From assembly GCA_900545345.1 (NCBI GenBank), contig UQYQ01000012.1, positions 1 to 64,000 of the forward strand: a stretch of 64,000 nucleotides of DNA, given 5' to 3'. The position numbers were made by a program, and so were the translations under genes. Within the stretch, counting starts at the first letter, position 1, and each line of letters begins with the position of its first letter. The stretch comes from an uncultured Ruminococcus sp. Its GTDB lineage: Bacteria > Bacillota > Clostridia > Oscillospirales > Ruminococcaceae. This document shows positions 1 to 6,636 of the stretch, in pieces. Below the pieces are notes generated by a model. It saw only the letters and a list, made by a program, of their open reading frames with translations, did no database searches and was not told the origin of the DNA.

Positions 1-2
1 AG

Positions 3-50
3 CATGAAAAGGAAAACGGAATAATAGATTTTAATGTAAAAGAGAAATAA
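3..50 (+). CDS. C-terminal end of an unidentified gene (partial)
   Basis: The first bases read as 15 sense codons followed by TAA, ending in ...DFNVKEK. The gene enters from the left edge and is followed ten bases later by a hairpin terminator, which is the usual arrangement for a true gene end. Too little is present to assign a family. It converges on rplL. Confidence 0.4.
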   Translation, partial: HEKENGIIDFNVKEK

Positions 51-59
51 ACAATATTA

Positions 60-95
60 AAAATCACGCCTTGCATAATACAAAGCGTGATTTTA
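60..95. terminator. Bidirectional intrinsic terminator
   Basis: AAATCACGC and GCGTGATTT form a nine-base-pair stem around a loop of about 17 bases, with A-rich sequence on one side and TTTTATTT on the other. It lies between the convergent partial gene on the left and rplL, so it can serve both strands. Confidence 0.75.
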
Positions 96-129
96 TTTAC
101 ATTATAATATTGTTTAAATTGATACTTAA

Positions 130-498
130 TTATTTAAGTTCAACAGTAGCGCCGGCATCTTCAAGCTTAGTCTTGATTTCTTCAGCTTCTGCCTTAGCAA
201 TTCCCTCTTTGATAGCCTTAGGAGCTGATTCAACAAGTTCCTTAGACTCTTTAAGGCCAAGACCTGTGATTTCCTTAACAGCCTTGATAACAGCCATCTT
301 AGCGTCACCGAATGAAGCCAAAACAACATCAAATTCTGTTTTCTCTGCCTCAGCAGCACCAGCTGCAGCAGGAGCAGCAGCTGCAACAGCAGCAGTTACA
401 CCGAATTCCTCTTGGATTGCGTCAACAAGCTCTGAAAGCTCAAGAACTGAAAGTTCTTTAATATCTTCTACAAATTTTAAAATCTTCTCTGAAGCCAT
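130..498 (-). CDS. rplL: 50S ribosomal protein L7/L12
   Basis: This 122-residue protein is L7/L12, the dimeric stalk protein that recruits translation factors to the large ribosomal subunit. An N-terminal dimerisation helix (about residues 1-32) is followed by an Ala-rich hinge (about 33-50) and a C-terminal domain (about 52-122) with the usual FDVVL and IKAVKEITGLGLKESKELV stretches. Length and composition are typical. It follows rplJ on the minus strand and is probably cotranscribed with it. The expected next gene, rpoB, is absent: the transcript runs straight into a terminator. A ribosome binding site (GGAGAAAATT) lies just before the ATG. Confidence 0.97.
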   Translation of the reverse strand: MASEKILKFVEDIKELSVLELSELVDAIQEEFGVTAAVAAAAPAAAGAAEAEKTEFDVVLASFGDAKMAVIKAVKEITGLGLKESKELVESAPKAIKEGIAKAEAEEIKTKLEDAGATVELK

Positions 499-571
499 GA
501 TAATTTTCTCCTTTTTTAATAAATTTTTGTCTTAGGGTAATTACCCGTTTGTTTGAATTCTTTATGCAGAA

Positions 572-1084
572 TTAAGCTGCATCGCCCTCGTTTTTGCTGT
601 CAACAACAGCTTTAAGAATTGCAGCAAGGCCTTGGATAGGTCCCTGTAATGAACCGACAAGCTGTGCAAGCAATACATCTCTTGACGGAATTTTTGAAAG
701 AGCCATAACTCCTGCTTCATCATAAATGTCCTCACCGATAAATCCGGCTTTAAGTGTGAACTTGTCATCGTGTTCACTTGCGAATTTACCTAAAACTCTG
801 GCCGGAGCTGTTTGGTCGTCATTAGAAACAGCAAGAGCGGTTGTGCCCTCAAGTACATTTGTGAGCTCGTCCTTTCCGCAGTTCTTCATAGCAAAACGAA
901 GCATTGTGTTCTTTTCAACTGAATAGATAACACCGGCTTCTCTAAGTTCCTGTCTTAGCTTTGTATCCTCTTCAACTGTGATACCTTTGTAATCAACAAG
1001 AACACCTGAAGCAGCATTTTTCAAAAGTTCAGTAAGAGCATTAACTTTTTCCTGCTTTTGAAGTAATATCTTCTCGCTTGGCAT
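572..1084 (-). CDS. rplJ: 50S ribosomal protein L10
   Basis: L10 anchors the L7/L12 dimers at the stalk base and represses its own mRNA by binding the leader. The protein has the family N-terminus (MPSEKILLQKQEKV), the VDYKGITVEED region and the C-terminal helix that binds L12 dimers. I place the start at ATG 1084, giving 170 residues. The in-frame GTG at 1096 lies inside the ribosome binding site AGAGGTG (1094-1100), which sits nine bases before the ATG, so a start there is unlikely. It is cotranscribed with rplL from a strong promoter behind an L10 leader. Confidence 0.96.
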   Translation of the reverse strand: MPSEKILLQKQEKVNALTELLKNAASGVLVDYKGITVEEDTKLRQELREAGVIYSVEKNTMLRFAMKNCGKDELTNVLEGTTALAVSNDDQTAPARVLGKFASEHDDKFTLKAGFIGEDIYDEAGVMALSKIPSRDVLLAQLVGSLQGPIQGLAAILKAVVDSKNEGDAA

Positions 1085-1140
1085 AATAGATTTCACCTCT
1101 TTAAATATATTTCCGTATCATATATAAAGGCAAATAAAAT

Positions 1141-1255
1141 CCTCTTTTATCATAAAGACAAAAGAGGGACAAAGTTATCATATTAAACTTTGCTATTCTT
1201 TCCTCGGCAGGATTTACAGCTTTTACACCACCTGCTGTCTTTAGATACGAATGCA
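1141..1255 (-). ncRNA. Ribosomal protein L10 leader (autoregulatory mRNA structure)
   Basis: Read on the minus strand, the transcript between the promoter and rplJ contains the arms GCAGG...CCTGC with the downstream CCTGCCGAGG element seen in Bacillota L10 leaders. This is followed by an AAAGTT...AACTTT hairpin, then by CCTCTTTT/AAAAGAGG (1141-1167) followed by ATTTTATTT, which looks like an intrinsic attenuator. The known role of this RNA family is binding of L10 or the L10-L12 complex to shut off rplJL expression. Assignment is by motif and position; no covariance search was run. Confidence 0.82.
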
Positions 1256-1261
1256 AGGCAT

Positions 1262-1290
1262 ATTATAACATAATCTTATTGAACTGTCAA
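1262..1290 (-). promoter_or_regulatory. SigA-type promoter of rplJL
   Basis: On the minus strand TTGACA (1285-1290) and TATAAT (1262-1267) are separated by exactly 17 bases. Both hexamers match the consensus fully, and the L10 leader starts just downstream. Confidence 0.9.
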
Positions 1291-1402
1291 GGGTTTTGCA
1301 AATTTTATTTTATATAATGTATGAAAGCTTTTTATCGAATTGCTTTTTATAATAATCTATGATAAAATAAATAAAGTTTTTTAAAAGAAATAAGGTGAAC
1401 TG

Positions 1403-1942
1403 ATGTCGTTTAATGCGTGGAAGCATTTTCATACAATAACAAAGCACAGGCATAAGGTTATAAGAAACTGTGCTAAGGCGGGAATCCTCTGGCAGGGACT
1501 TCGCCATGACCTGTCAAAATATTCTCTGACAGAATTTTTAGCAGGAGCCAGATATTATCAGGGCAATAAAAGTCCTAATGAAGGTGAACGGGAAAAGTTC
1601 GGATATTCAAAGGCGTGGATGCATCACAAGGGAAGAAACAGACATCATTTTGAGTACTGGACAGATTACAGCAAAACAGAGAGGCGTGTTGCTCCTGTTA
1701 AAATGCCTATGAAATATGTAGTTGAAATGTTCTGCGACAGAGTGGCGGCAAGCAAGGTTTATCAGGGTAAAAACTATAATGACAATCATCCCCTTGAATA
1801 TTTTTTAAACGGAAAGTCCAAAAGAATGATACATCACGAAACATCAGAGCTGATTGAATCGCTTTTAGTGATGCTGTCACAAAAGGGTGAAAAAGAAACC
1901 TTTAAATATATAAAAAATTTAGATAAAAAAGCAGATTATTAG
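1403..1942 (+). CDS. DUF5662 family protein
   Basis: A 179-residue protein that I assign to the DUF5662 family of Clostridia and related phages, which has no established function. It is rich in His and aromatic residues. Visible motifs are RHDLSKYS (about residues 34-41), WMHHKGRNRHHFEYW (about 72-86) and a late HHETSE, arranged like the ligands of an HD-type or other metal-binding helical fold; that reading is inference. No signal peptide or membrane segment is present. The ribosome binding site AAGGTGA lies seven bases before the ATG. It stands alone and is followed by degenerate repeats. Confidence 0.75.
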   Translation: MSFNAWKHFHTITKHRHKVIRNCAKAGILWQGLRHDLSKYSLTEFLAGARYYQGNKSPNEGEREKFGYSKAWMHHKGRNRHHFEYWTDYSKTERRVAPVKMPMKYVVEMFCDRVAASKVYQGKNYNDNHPLEYFLNGKSKRMIHHETSELIESLLVMLSQKGEKETFKYIKNLDKKADY

Positions 1943-2218
1943 CAGCGTGACACTGCACCCAATTCGCGTTGTTTAATTTACAAAATACCATACTTTGTAT
2001 CTCGTGTTTTTGATTTAATCTATATCAAGCCTACCGTTGCATAGCCCGCCGTTTATCAAAGTCTGACTTATATCAATTTTTTCAAAGGCGGAGTGCCACC
2101 GGCGGCTCGCCGGCAGCGTGACGCTGCACTCAATTCGTGTTTATACCCTTTTTAAAAACAAAATTTTGTATCTCACGGCTTTTTGCAGTACAAAATTAAG
2201 ATTTTTCAAAGCGTGACA
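1943..2218 (-). repeat. Cluster of degenerate ~96-bp intergenic repeats
   Basis: This gene-free stretch holds at least two minus-orientation copies of the repeat that is tandem at 28437-28647. Shared blocks are the end motif GCGTGAC(A/G)CTGCAC followed by CAATTCG (1945 and 2116), and, on the minus strand, CGAGATACAAAGT or GTGAGATACAAAAT further in. A further degenerate end, GCGTGAC, is at 2211. Position 2099-2113 is a GC-rich hairpin (CCGGCG/CGCCGG), followed directly by the near-perfect palindrome GCAGCGTGACGCTGC (2114-2128). No open reading frame in it looks real. Confidence 0.75.
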
Positions 2219-2234
2219 TTACTTATAGTCTGCG

Positions 2235-3197
2235 TTATTTTTTATACTGGGAGGTAATATTCAAGTATTCCTCCAGGCATTTTCCGCTTTCGGATATTTT
2301 TTTAGCTAAACCTTTCCCCAAATATCTTATATGCCATGATTCGTACTTATAACCGGTTATGTTTTCTTTAGACTTTTCATATCTGATTATAAAACCGTAT
2401 TTTGCACAGTTTTTTGCAAGCCATTTTGCTTCCTTTGTATTATCAAACGAACTGTCGGGATTGTTTATATCAAATGCAAGTCCTGTCTGATGCTCGGAAT
2501 ATCCTGCACGGGCGGAATATGTATCTGCTTTTTTCTTTCCGTCTATGGCTTTGTACATATTGTAAAGTTCTTTTTGATATGAATATGACCTGAAACCCGA
2601 TGCGATATAAAGATTTATTCCGTCTTGAAAAGCGTCTGACTGCATTTTTTTAAATGCCTTATAAGCTTTTTTATTTGTCCCAGGGTTATAGCTTTTAGGA
2701 AGCTTATATGTTTTATTGGCTATTAAAATACCGTTTATGTAAGTTATGCCGTGTACTTTTGATTTTCTTTTGTACACGGTCTTTTTTATTATGTCAGAGT
2801 ATATTTGATTTTTATTTTTTCCCGAATATGAAACAGCTTTAATTTTATAATAATATGTTTTTCTTTCGCCTTTAAAATCTGTATCTGAAAAATTAAGTGT
2901 GCCTGCGGTAACTGTTCCGATTTTTTTGTATTTACCGTTTATTTTTTTTGAACGGTATATTCTATACTCATCTGCTTCTTTAATCTCAGACCATGAAAGT
3001 TTTAGGCTGTTTTTTGTTAATGAAGCCTTTAGAACAGGCTTTTGCAAAGAATATTGCTGTGCAGCTTTCTTTGAGAATACAGCGTCTGATTTGACGAAAT
3101 TAAAATTATTGTTTTCAGTAGTAGAACCTGCCATGATAATTATTGCTCCTAATGTGAATATTGTAACAAACATTGTCTTTAGTTTATTTCGACTCAT
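2235..3197 (-). CDS. Secreted D-alanyl-D-alanine carboxypeptidase (VanY/M15B) with FN3-like module
   Basis: A 320-residue exported enzyme predicted to remove the terminal D-Ala from peptidoglycan stem peptides outside the membrane. Residues about 1-25 are a signal or anchor helix. Residues about 52-140 form an FN3-like module (LKLSWSEIKEADEYRIYRS). The rest is the VanY/M15B zinc peptidase domain with SGFRSYSYQ (about 200), SEHQTGLAFDI (about 234) and ESWHIRY (about 288), which supply the zinc ligands and catalytic residues. I start at ATG 3197; the upstream in-frame GTG (3206) falls in the ribosome binding site AGGAAGTG. It is monocistronic. Related FN3-like modules recur in three other genes here. 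Confidence 0.88.
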   Translation of the reverse strand: MSRNKLKTMFVTIFTLGAIIIMAGSTTENNNFNFVKSDAVFSKKAAQQYSLQKPVLKASLTKNSLKLSWSEIKEADEYRIYRSKKINGKYKKIGTVTAGTLNFSDTDFKGERKTYYYKIKAVSYSGKNKNQIYSDIIKKTVYKRKSKVHGITYINGILIANKTYKLPKSYNPGTNKKAYKAFKKMQSDAFQDGINLYIASGFRSYSYQKELYNMYKAIDGKKKADTYSARAGYSEHQTGLAFDINNPDSSFDNTKEAKWLAKNCAKYGFIIRYEKSKENITGYKYESWHIRYLGKGLAKKISESGKCLEEYLNITSQYKK

Positions 3198-3307
3198 GAG
3201 TATCACTTCCTATTTATATGATTAAAGTCTAAAATTTATTACCTATACATTCATTATATATTTTTTATTTCAAAGGTCAATACTTTTTAGAAATTACTAT
3301 TAAATAA

Positions 3308-3355
3308 CAAAACCGTCCATGCCATAGCTGAAAGACAATGTCAGGAACGGTTTTA
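3308..3355. terminator. Terminator after leuA
   Basis: AAAACCGT and ACGGTTTT pair as the base of a long stem-loop whose inner arms (CC-TGCCA and TGTCAGG) also pair. On the minus strand it follows the leuA stop codon and runs into TTTTGTTATTT. The symmetric ends mean it could also act on the plus strand. Confidence 0.75.
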
Positions 3356-3396
3356 TTAGTGTTTAAGTTTAATTAAACATATTGATTTTTATTACA

Positions 3397-5067
3397 TTAT
3401 AAATTTACAATCTTATTGATAGCAGAAACCAAAGCAAGGATTGAAGAGTTTATAATATCAGTATCTCTTCCCGCACCCCAATAGGTTTTTTCGTCATGTT
3501 TAATTCCAACATAAGAAACAGCCTGTGATTTTGAAGTCTTTTCAAGAGAATGTTCGTTATAGTCTTCAATTGTGAAGTCAATGTCTAAAGCTTCTTTAAG
3601 TGCGTTTGAAACAGCGTCAAGGCGACCGTTTCCGTCGGCTTTATATGTTCCGACCTTATCTCTGCCTTTAATATCAGCAGTAACAAAGGCTGTGATTTTT
3701 CCGTCAGGCTGCTGAATATAGTGCGATTCGATAACCTTTATCGGCGTGTCAATGTTCATATATTTTTCGCAGAAAATATCATAAACTTCATTAGGCATAA
3801 GTTCTTTGTGCTTATGGTCTGAAACTGATTTTACCGAATATCCGAAATCCTCTCTCATCTTTTTCGGTAAATCGTATCCGTATTGCTGCTGAAGAAGATA
3901 TCCTATTCCGCCTTTTCCGGACTGACTGTTGATTCTGATAACATCACCTTCATATTCTCTGCCTAAATCTTTAGGATCAATAGGAAGGTAAGGTACAGAC
4001 CAGTGGTCAGGGTCTTTTGTTTCACGCCATGTCATGCCTTTTGCGATAGCGTCTTGGTGAGAACCTGAGAAAGCAGCAAAAACCAATGCTCCTGAATAAG
4101 GTGTTCTCTCATAGACTTTCATTCTTGTGACACGCTCATAAACTTCAATGATTTCAGGAAGATTTTCAAAGTTAAGATTTGGGTCAACCCCATGTGTGAA
4201 CATATTAAGGGCCAGGGTAACAATATCAACATTACCTGTTCTTTCACCGTTTCCGAATAAAGTTCCTTCAATTCTGTCAGCACCGGCTAATAATCCCATT
4301 TCACTGTCAGCGACACCGCAGCCTCTGTCGTTGTGAGGGTGAAGTGAAACGATAACATTTTCACGGCTGTTTAAGTTTTTGCACATATATTCAACCTGTG
4401 AAGCATAAACATGAGGCATTGACATTTCAACGGTAACGGGAAGATTGATAATAACCTTGTTATCCGGGGTAGGTTTCCAAATATCGATGACTTCGTTACA
4501 GATTTCAAGAGCAAATTCCATTTCAGTACCTGTAAAGCTTTCAGGTGAGTATTCAAATTTAAAATTGCCCGGTGTTTTAGCTTTATATTCGTTAAGTAGT
4601 TTTGCCCCGTCGGTAGCAATTTTTATTATTTCTTTTTTATCTTTTTTGAATACCTGTTCCCTTTGTGCAACAGATGTTGAGTTATATAAATGTACAACTG
4701 CGTTTTTACAGCCTTCAAGAGCTTCAAAGGTTTTCTTTATAATATGTTCTCTTGACTGAGTCAAAACCTGAATGGTAACATCATCAGGAATAAGGTTTTT
4801 TTCAATAAGTGTACGGCAGAACTCATACTCTGTTTCACTTGCAGCAGGGAATCCGATTTCAATCTCTTTAAAACCGACTTTAATTAAATAATCCCAGAAT
4901 TCAAGTTTTTCCTCTAAACTCATAGGGATAATAAGAGCTTGGTTTCCGTCCCTCAGGTCAACGCTGCACCAAGTAGGTGCTTTATCGATATAATCTTTTT
5001 TTACCCAGTCATAGCAAGGCTCGGGCGGCATAAAATACCCTCTTTGATATTTGCTGACATTCTTCAT
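3397..5067 (-). CDS. leuA: 2-isopropylmalate synthase
   Basis: LeuA condenses acetyl-CoA with 2-oxoisovalerate, the first committed step of leucine synthesis. The 556-residue length, the start MKNVSKYQRGYFMPPEPCYDWV and the motif VDLRDGNQAL fit the longer LeuA2-type subfamily. A TIM-barrel domain with the metal-binding SLHPHNDRGCGVADSE stretch is followed by the C-terminal LeuA dimer domain, which binds leucine for feedback inhibition (residues about 430-556). ATG 5067 is preceded by AGGAGG at a good distance; an earlier in-frame TTG (5085) lies within or before that site. No other leu gene is adjacent. A T-box leader controls it. Confidence 0.95.
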   Translation of the reverse strand: MKNVSKYQRGYFMPPEPCYDWVKKDYIDKAPTWCSVDLRDGNQALIIPMSLEEKLEFWDYLIKVGFKEIEIGFPAASETEYEFCRTLIEKNLIPDDVTIQVLTQSREHIIKKTFEALEGCKNAVVHLYNSTSVAQREQVFKKDKKEIIKIATDGAKLLNEYKAKTPGNFKFEYSPESFTGTEMEFALEICNEVIDIWKPTPDNKVIINLPVTVEMSMPHVYASQVEYMCKNLNSRENVIVSLHPHNDRGCGVADSEMGLLAGADRIEGTLFGNGERTGNVDIVTLALNMFTHGVDPNLNFENLPEIIEVYERVTRMKVYERTPYSGALVFAAFSGSHQDAIAKGMTWRETKDPDHWSVPYLPIDPKDLGREYEGDVIRINSQSGKGGIGYLLQQQYGYDLPKKMREDFGYSVKSVSDHKHKELMPNEVYDIFCEKYMNIDTPIKVIESHYIQQPDGKITAFVTADIKGRDKVGTYKADGNGRLDAVSNALKEALDIDFTIEDYNEHSLEKTSKSQAVSYVGIKHDEKTYWGAGRDTDIINSSILALVSAINKIVNL

Positions 5068-5119
5068 ATAAATTCCTCCTAGCAATTAAATCTAAAAATA
5101 ATCTGTTAATTTTCAAATA

Positions 5120-5389
5120 AAAAACTCGCCTCTCCAAACAGAAGAGACGAGCATAATACCCGTGTTACCACTCTCATTTATGTATAGTTCACACTACACA
5201 CCTCAGTCACATCAAACAATGCGTTTCTCTGTAACGGGAGTACCCGTGTGAAGCTAATTGACATTCACCGCACCTGCTCAAGGATGAGTTATAACCTTTC
5301 TCTAACACTGACTTGCACCAACCGTCAGCTCTCTTTGCTTAGAAATAAAAGCTTTTGTTTCCTATCAAAGCATTTGAAAATATTAAAGT
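5120..5389 (-). promoter_or_regulatory. T-box leader upstream of leuA
   Basis: The leuA transcript has a leader of about 300 bases with the T-box hallmarks. A stem I segment (AGAGAGCTGACGGTTGGTGC) lies near 5310-5335. The T-box sequence GAGTGGTAACACGGGT lies near 5160-5176. A terminator hairpin (GCTCGTCTC...GAGGCGAG followed by TTTTTT, about 5123-5153) comes before the gene. Uncharged tRNA binding would favour the antiterminator. Given leuA, tRNA-Leu is the expected effector. A CTC triplet in stem I is a candidate specifier, but I could not fold the RNA to confirm it. Confidence 0.9.
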
Positions 5390-5395
5390 AATCAT

Positions 5396-5424
5396 AGTAT
5401 ATTACATATTTTATGATTTGTCAA
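5396..5424 (-). promoter_or_regulatory. Promoter of the leuA T-box transcript
   Basis: On the minus strand TTGACA (5419-5424) and TATACT (5396-5401) are 17 bases apart, and the T-box leader begins just downstream. Confidence 0.85.
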
Positions 5425-5478
5425 GGGTTAGGTGAAAAATATTTTTTTGAATTTTTTATATTTTTTTCTGAAAAAGTA

Positions 5479-5507
5479 TTGACAAAGTCGAATTAATCCT
5501 TTATAAT
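5479..5507 (+). promoter_or_regulatory. Promoter of tRNA-Pro
   Basis: TTGACA (5479-5484) and TATAAT (5502-5507), 17-base spacing, sit about 55 bases before the tRNA-Pro gene and diverge from the leuA promoter. Confidence 0.85.
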
Positions 5508-5561
5508 TATAAAGCTGTCAAACGGTAATTGATATTCTGTGCTGTTTGACTTAACATAAAT

Positions 5562-5638
5562 CGGGATGTAACTCAGTTTGGTAGAGTGCTTGGTTTGGGA
5601 CCAAGATGCCGCAGGTTCAAGTCCTGTCATCCCGACCA
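5562..5638 (+). tRNA. tRNA-Pro (TGG anticodon)
   Basis: A complete cloverleaf of 77 bases. The acceptor stem pairs CGGGATG with CATCCCG, the anticodon arm CTTGG/CCAAG carries the loop TTTGGGA with anticodon TGG, and the T arm contains GGTTCAAGTCC. CCA is encoded. Confidence 0.97.
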
Positions 5639-5668
5639 CTGTTTTTAATTTTATTTTTATAGAAATAC

Positions 5669-5697
5669 TTGACAATTATATAATATTATGTTATGAT
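5669..5697 (+). promoter_or_regulatory. Promoter of tRNA-Thr
   Basis: TTGACA (5669-5674) and TATGAT (5692-5697) are separated by 17 bases, 18 bases before the tRNA-Thr gene. tRNA-Thr therefore seems to have its own promoter. Confidence 0.75.
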
Positions 5698-5715
5698 ACA
5701 TCTTGTATTATTTAA

Positions 5716-5791
5716 GCTGGTGTAGCTCAGTTGGTAGAGCAGCTGATTTGTAATCAGCAGGTCGGGGGTTCGAGTCCGTCCACCAGCTCCA
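5716..5791 (+). tRNA. tRNA-Thr (TGT anticodon)
   Basis: A complete 76-base cloverleaf with CCA encoded. The acceptor stem pairs GCTGGTG with CACCAGC, and the anticodon arm GCTGA/TCAGC carries the loop TTTGTAA with anticodon TGT. Its 3' end (from 5774) together with the next 13 bases is duplicated exactly 184 bases downstream. Confidence 0.97.
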
Positions 5792-5988
5792 TTTTATGCT
5801 TAAAGTCAAAATTAGGGTTTATTCTGAATTAGTGTATTTAACTAAATAAGGACTCGAACCCTGAGAGGGCAAAAAGCGTTCAGAAAGGTTGACGGTGTCA
5901 AGCTTTTAGCTTTTTGGTCGCAGCGACTTTAGGAGCAAGACGCAGGCACGTAGTGCCGTCCGTCCACCAGCTCCATTTTATGCTTAAA
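5774..5988 (+). repeat. tRNA-Thr 3'-end duplication flanking a 153-bp element
   Basis: Positions 5774-5804 and 5958-5988 are an identical 31-bp direct repeat. It covers the last 18 bases of tRNA-Thr, including CCA, plus 13 bases of spacer. The 153 bases between contain GACTCGAACCC (5851-5861), the reverse complement of the tRNA T-arm. They also contain two small perfect hairpins, GTCGC-A-GCGAC (about 5918-5928) and GGCAC-GTA-GTGCC (about 5945-5957). No protein gene fits. The layout resembles insertion at a tRNA 3' end with target duplication, restoring the Thr-Tyr spacer to the right. Confidence 0.8.
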
Positions 5989-6009
5989 TATGTTTTGTAA
6001 ATTGAATAT

Positions 6010-6094
6010 GGAAGAGTTCCCGAGTGGCCAAAGGGGGCAGACTGTAAATCTGTTGCTTTACGCTTCGGTGGTTCGAATCCACCCTCTTCCACCA
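6010..6094 (+). tRNA. tRNA-Tyr (GTA anticodon)
   Basis: A class II tRNA of 85 bases with a long variable arm. The acceptor stem pairs GGAAGAG with CTCTTCC, and the anticodon stem AGA/TCT carries CTGTAAA with anticodon GTA. The T arm holds GGTTCGAATCC and CCA is encoded. No clear promoter lies between it and the upstream element, so it is probably read from the tRNA-Thr promoter through the element. Confidence 0.96.
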
Positions 6095-6125
6095 AAATAG
6101 GAATATATAAAAGATATGTTCCATG

Positions 6126-6151
6126 AAAAGCCCAATTTATTGGGCTTTTTT
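6126..6151 (+). terminator. Terminator after the tRNA cluster
   Basis: AAAAGCCCAAT pairs with ATTGGGCTTTT and is followed by a run of T residues, 31 bases after tRNA-Tyr. Confidence 0.88.
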
Positions 6152-6258
6152 GCTGTTTGAACACCGAGATTTTCAGTTGCATATTCAAAGATATAAAATG
6201 GCTGTTTTTATTTTGCGTAGGGTTACGAATTTCTGTACAACCGAATAACTGCTTTAAA

Positions 6259-6297
6259 CGGCAGACAAGTTTTTGATGACTTGTCTGCCGTTTTTGC
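6259..6297 (+). terminator. Second terminator-like hairpin before the phosphate block
   Basis: CGGCAGACAAG pairs with CTTGTCTGCCG across a ten-base loop and is followed by TTTTTGCG. No gene lies between this and the previous terminator. It is probably a leftover end of a lost gene or an insulator at the left border of the phosphate gene block. Confidence 0.7.
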
Positions 6298-6363
6298 GTT
6301 TACATGCACGAAGTTTTGCAAAAGACTTCAGGCTTTTTGATTTCACTAAAAGGAGATGACACA

Positions 6364-6636
6364 ATGTGTTTTACTGATAGTTTAACACTCAGCAGTATTG
6401 AGTCGATAAGAGATATTGTTTCCAAGCTTGTGGGGATTTTTTCGGAAAAACAGACAGACGAGCAGCTCATCGCTGCAATCCAAGTCTGCACAAACGGTGA
6501 ACCCGGCTTCGGTTCATCATGCATAAATTTTATTTTACATGGATTTTACAACCGTACGATAACGAATTTGATGTTCGGACTGTATAATGAAGCTGTAATC
6601 GAAAAGGTTATAAAAAAATCAGAGGAGATTTTGATT
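6364..6636 (+). pseudogene. Possible 5' gene fragment left of pstS
   Basis: A strong ribosome binding site (AAAAGGAGATGA) precedes an ATG at 6364, and the frame is open and codon-like for about 55 residues (IESIRDIVSKLVGIFSEK and so on). It then runs without a stop through the Pho box and pst promoter into pstS in the same frame. I do not recognise the residues. Because the pstS promoter and its own ribosome binding site lie inside this frame, it is unlikely to be an N-terminal extension of PstS. It may be the truncated start of a gene replaced by the pst operon, or chance. Confidence 0.25.
6534..6588 (+). promoter_or_regulatory. Pho box and promoter of the pst operon
   Basis: Four hexamers stand in an 11-bp period: TTTACA (6534), TTTACA (6545), ACGATA (6556) and TTTGAT (6567). 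A TATAAT box follows at 6583, 16 bases after the start of the last hexamer. The same arrangement occurs before phoP and before the Na/Pi transporter gene. PhoP/PhoB regulators bind direct repeats with this period, so this is the likely site of phosphate control. Confidence 0.85.

Noticed and set aside
126..386. A Leu-rich minus-strand frame inside rplL
   Set aside because: It is a frame-shifted reading of the Ala/Lys-rich rplL sequence; rplL itself is certain.
5493..5675. A 60-residue minus-strand frame (MTGLEPAASWSQTKHST-like) across tRNA-Pro
   Set aside because: It is the antisense translation of the tRNA. The same kind of frame is a well-known false gene wherever tRNAs are translated backwards.
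5898..6188. A 96-residue minus-strand frame across tRNA-Tyr and the repeat (VEEGGFEPPKRKATD-like)
   Set aside because: Again antisense to a tRNA gene and overlapping a terminator; no independent evidence for coding.
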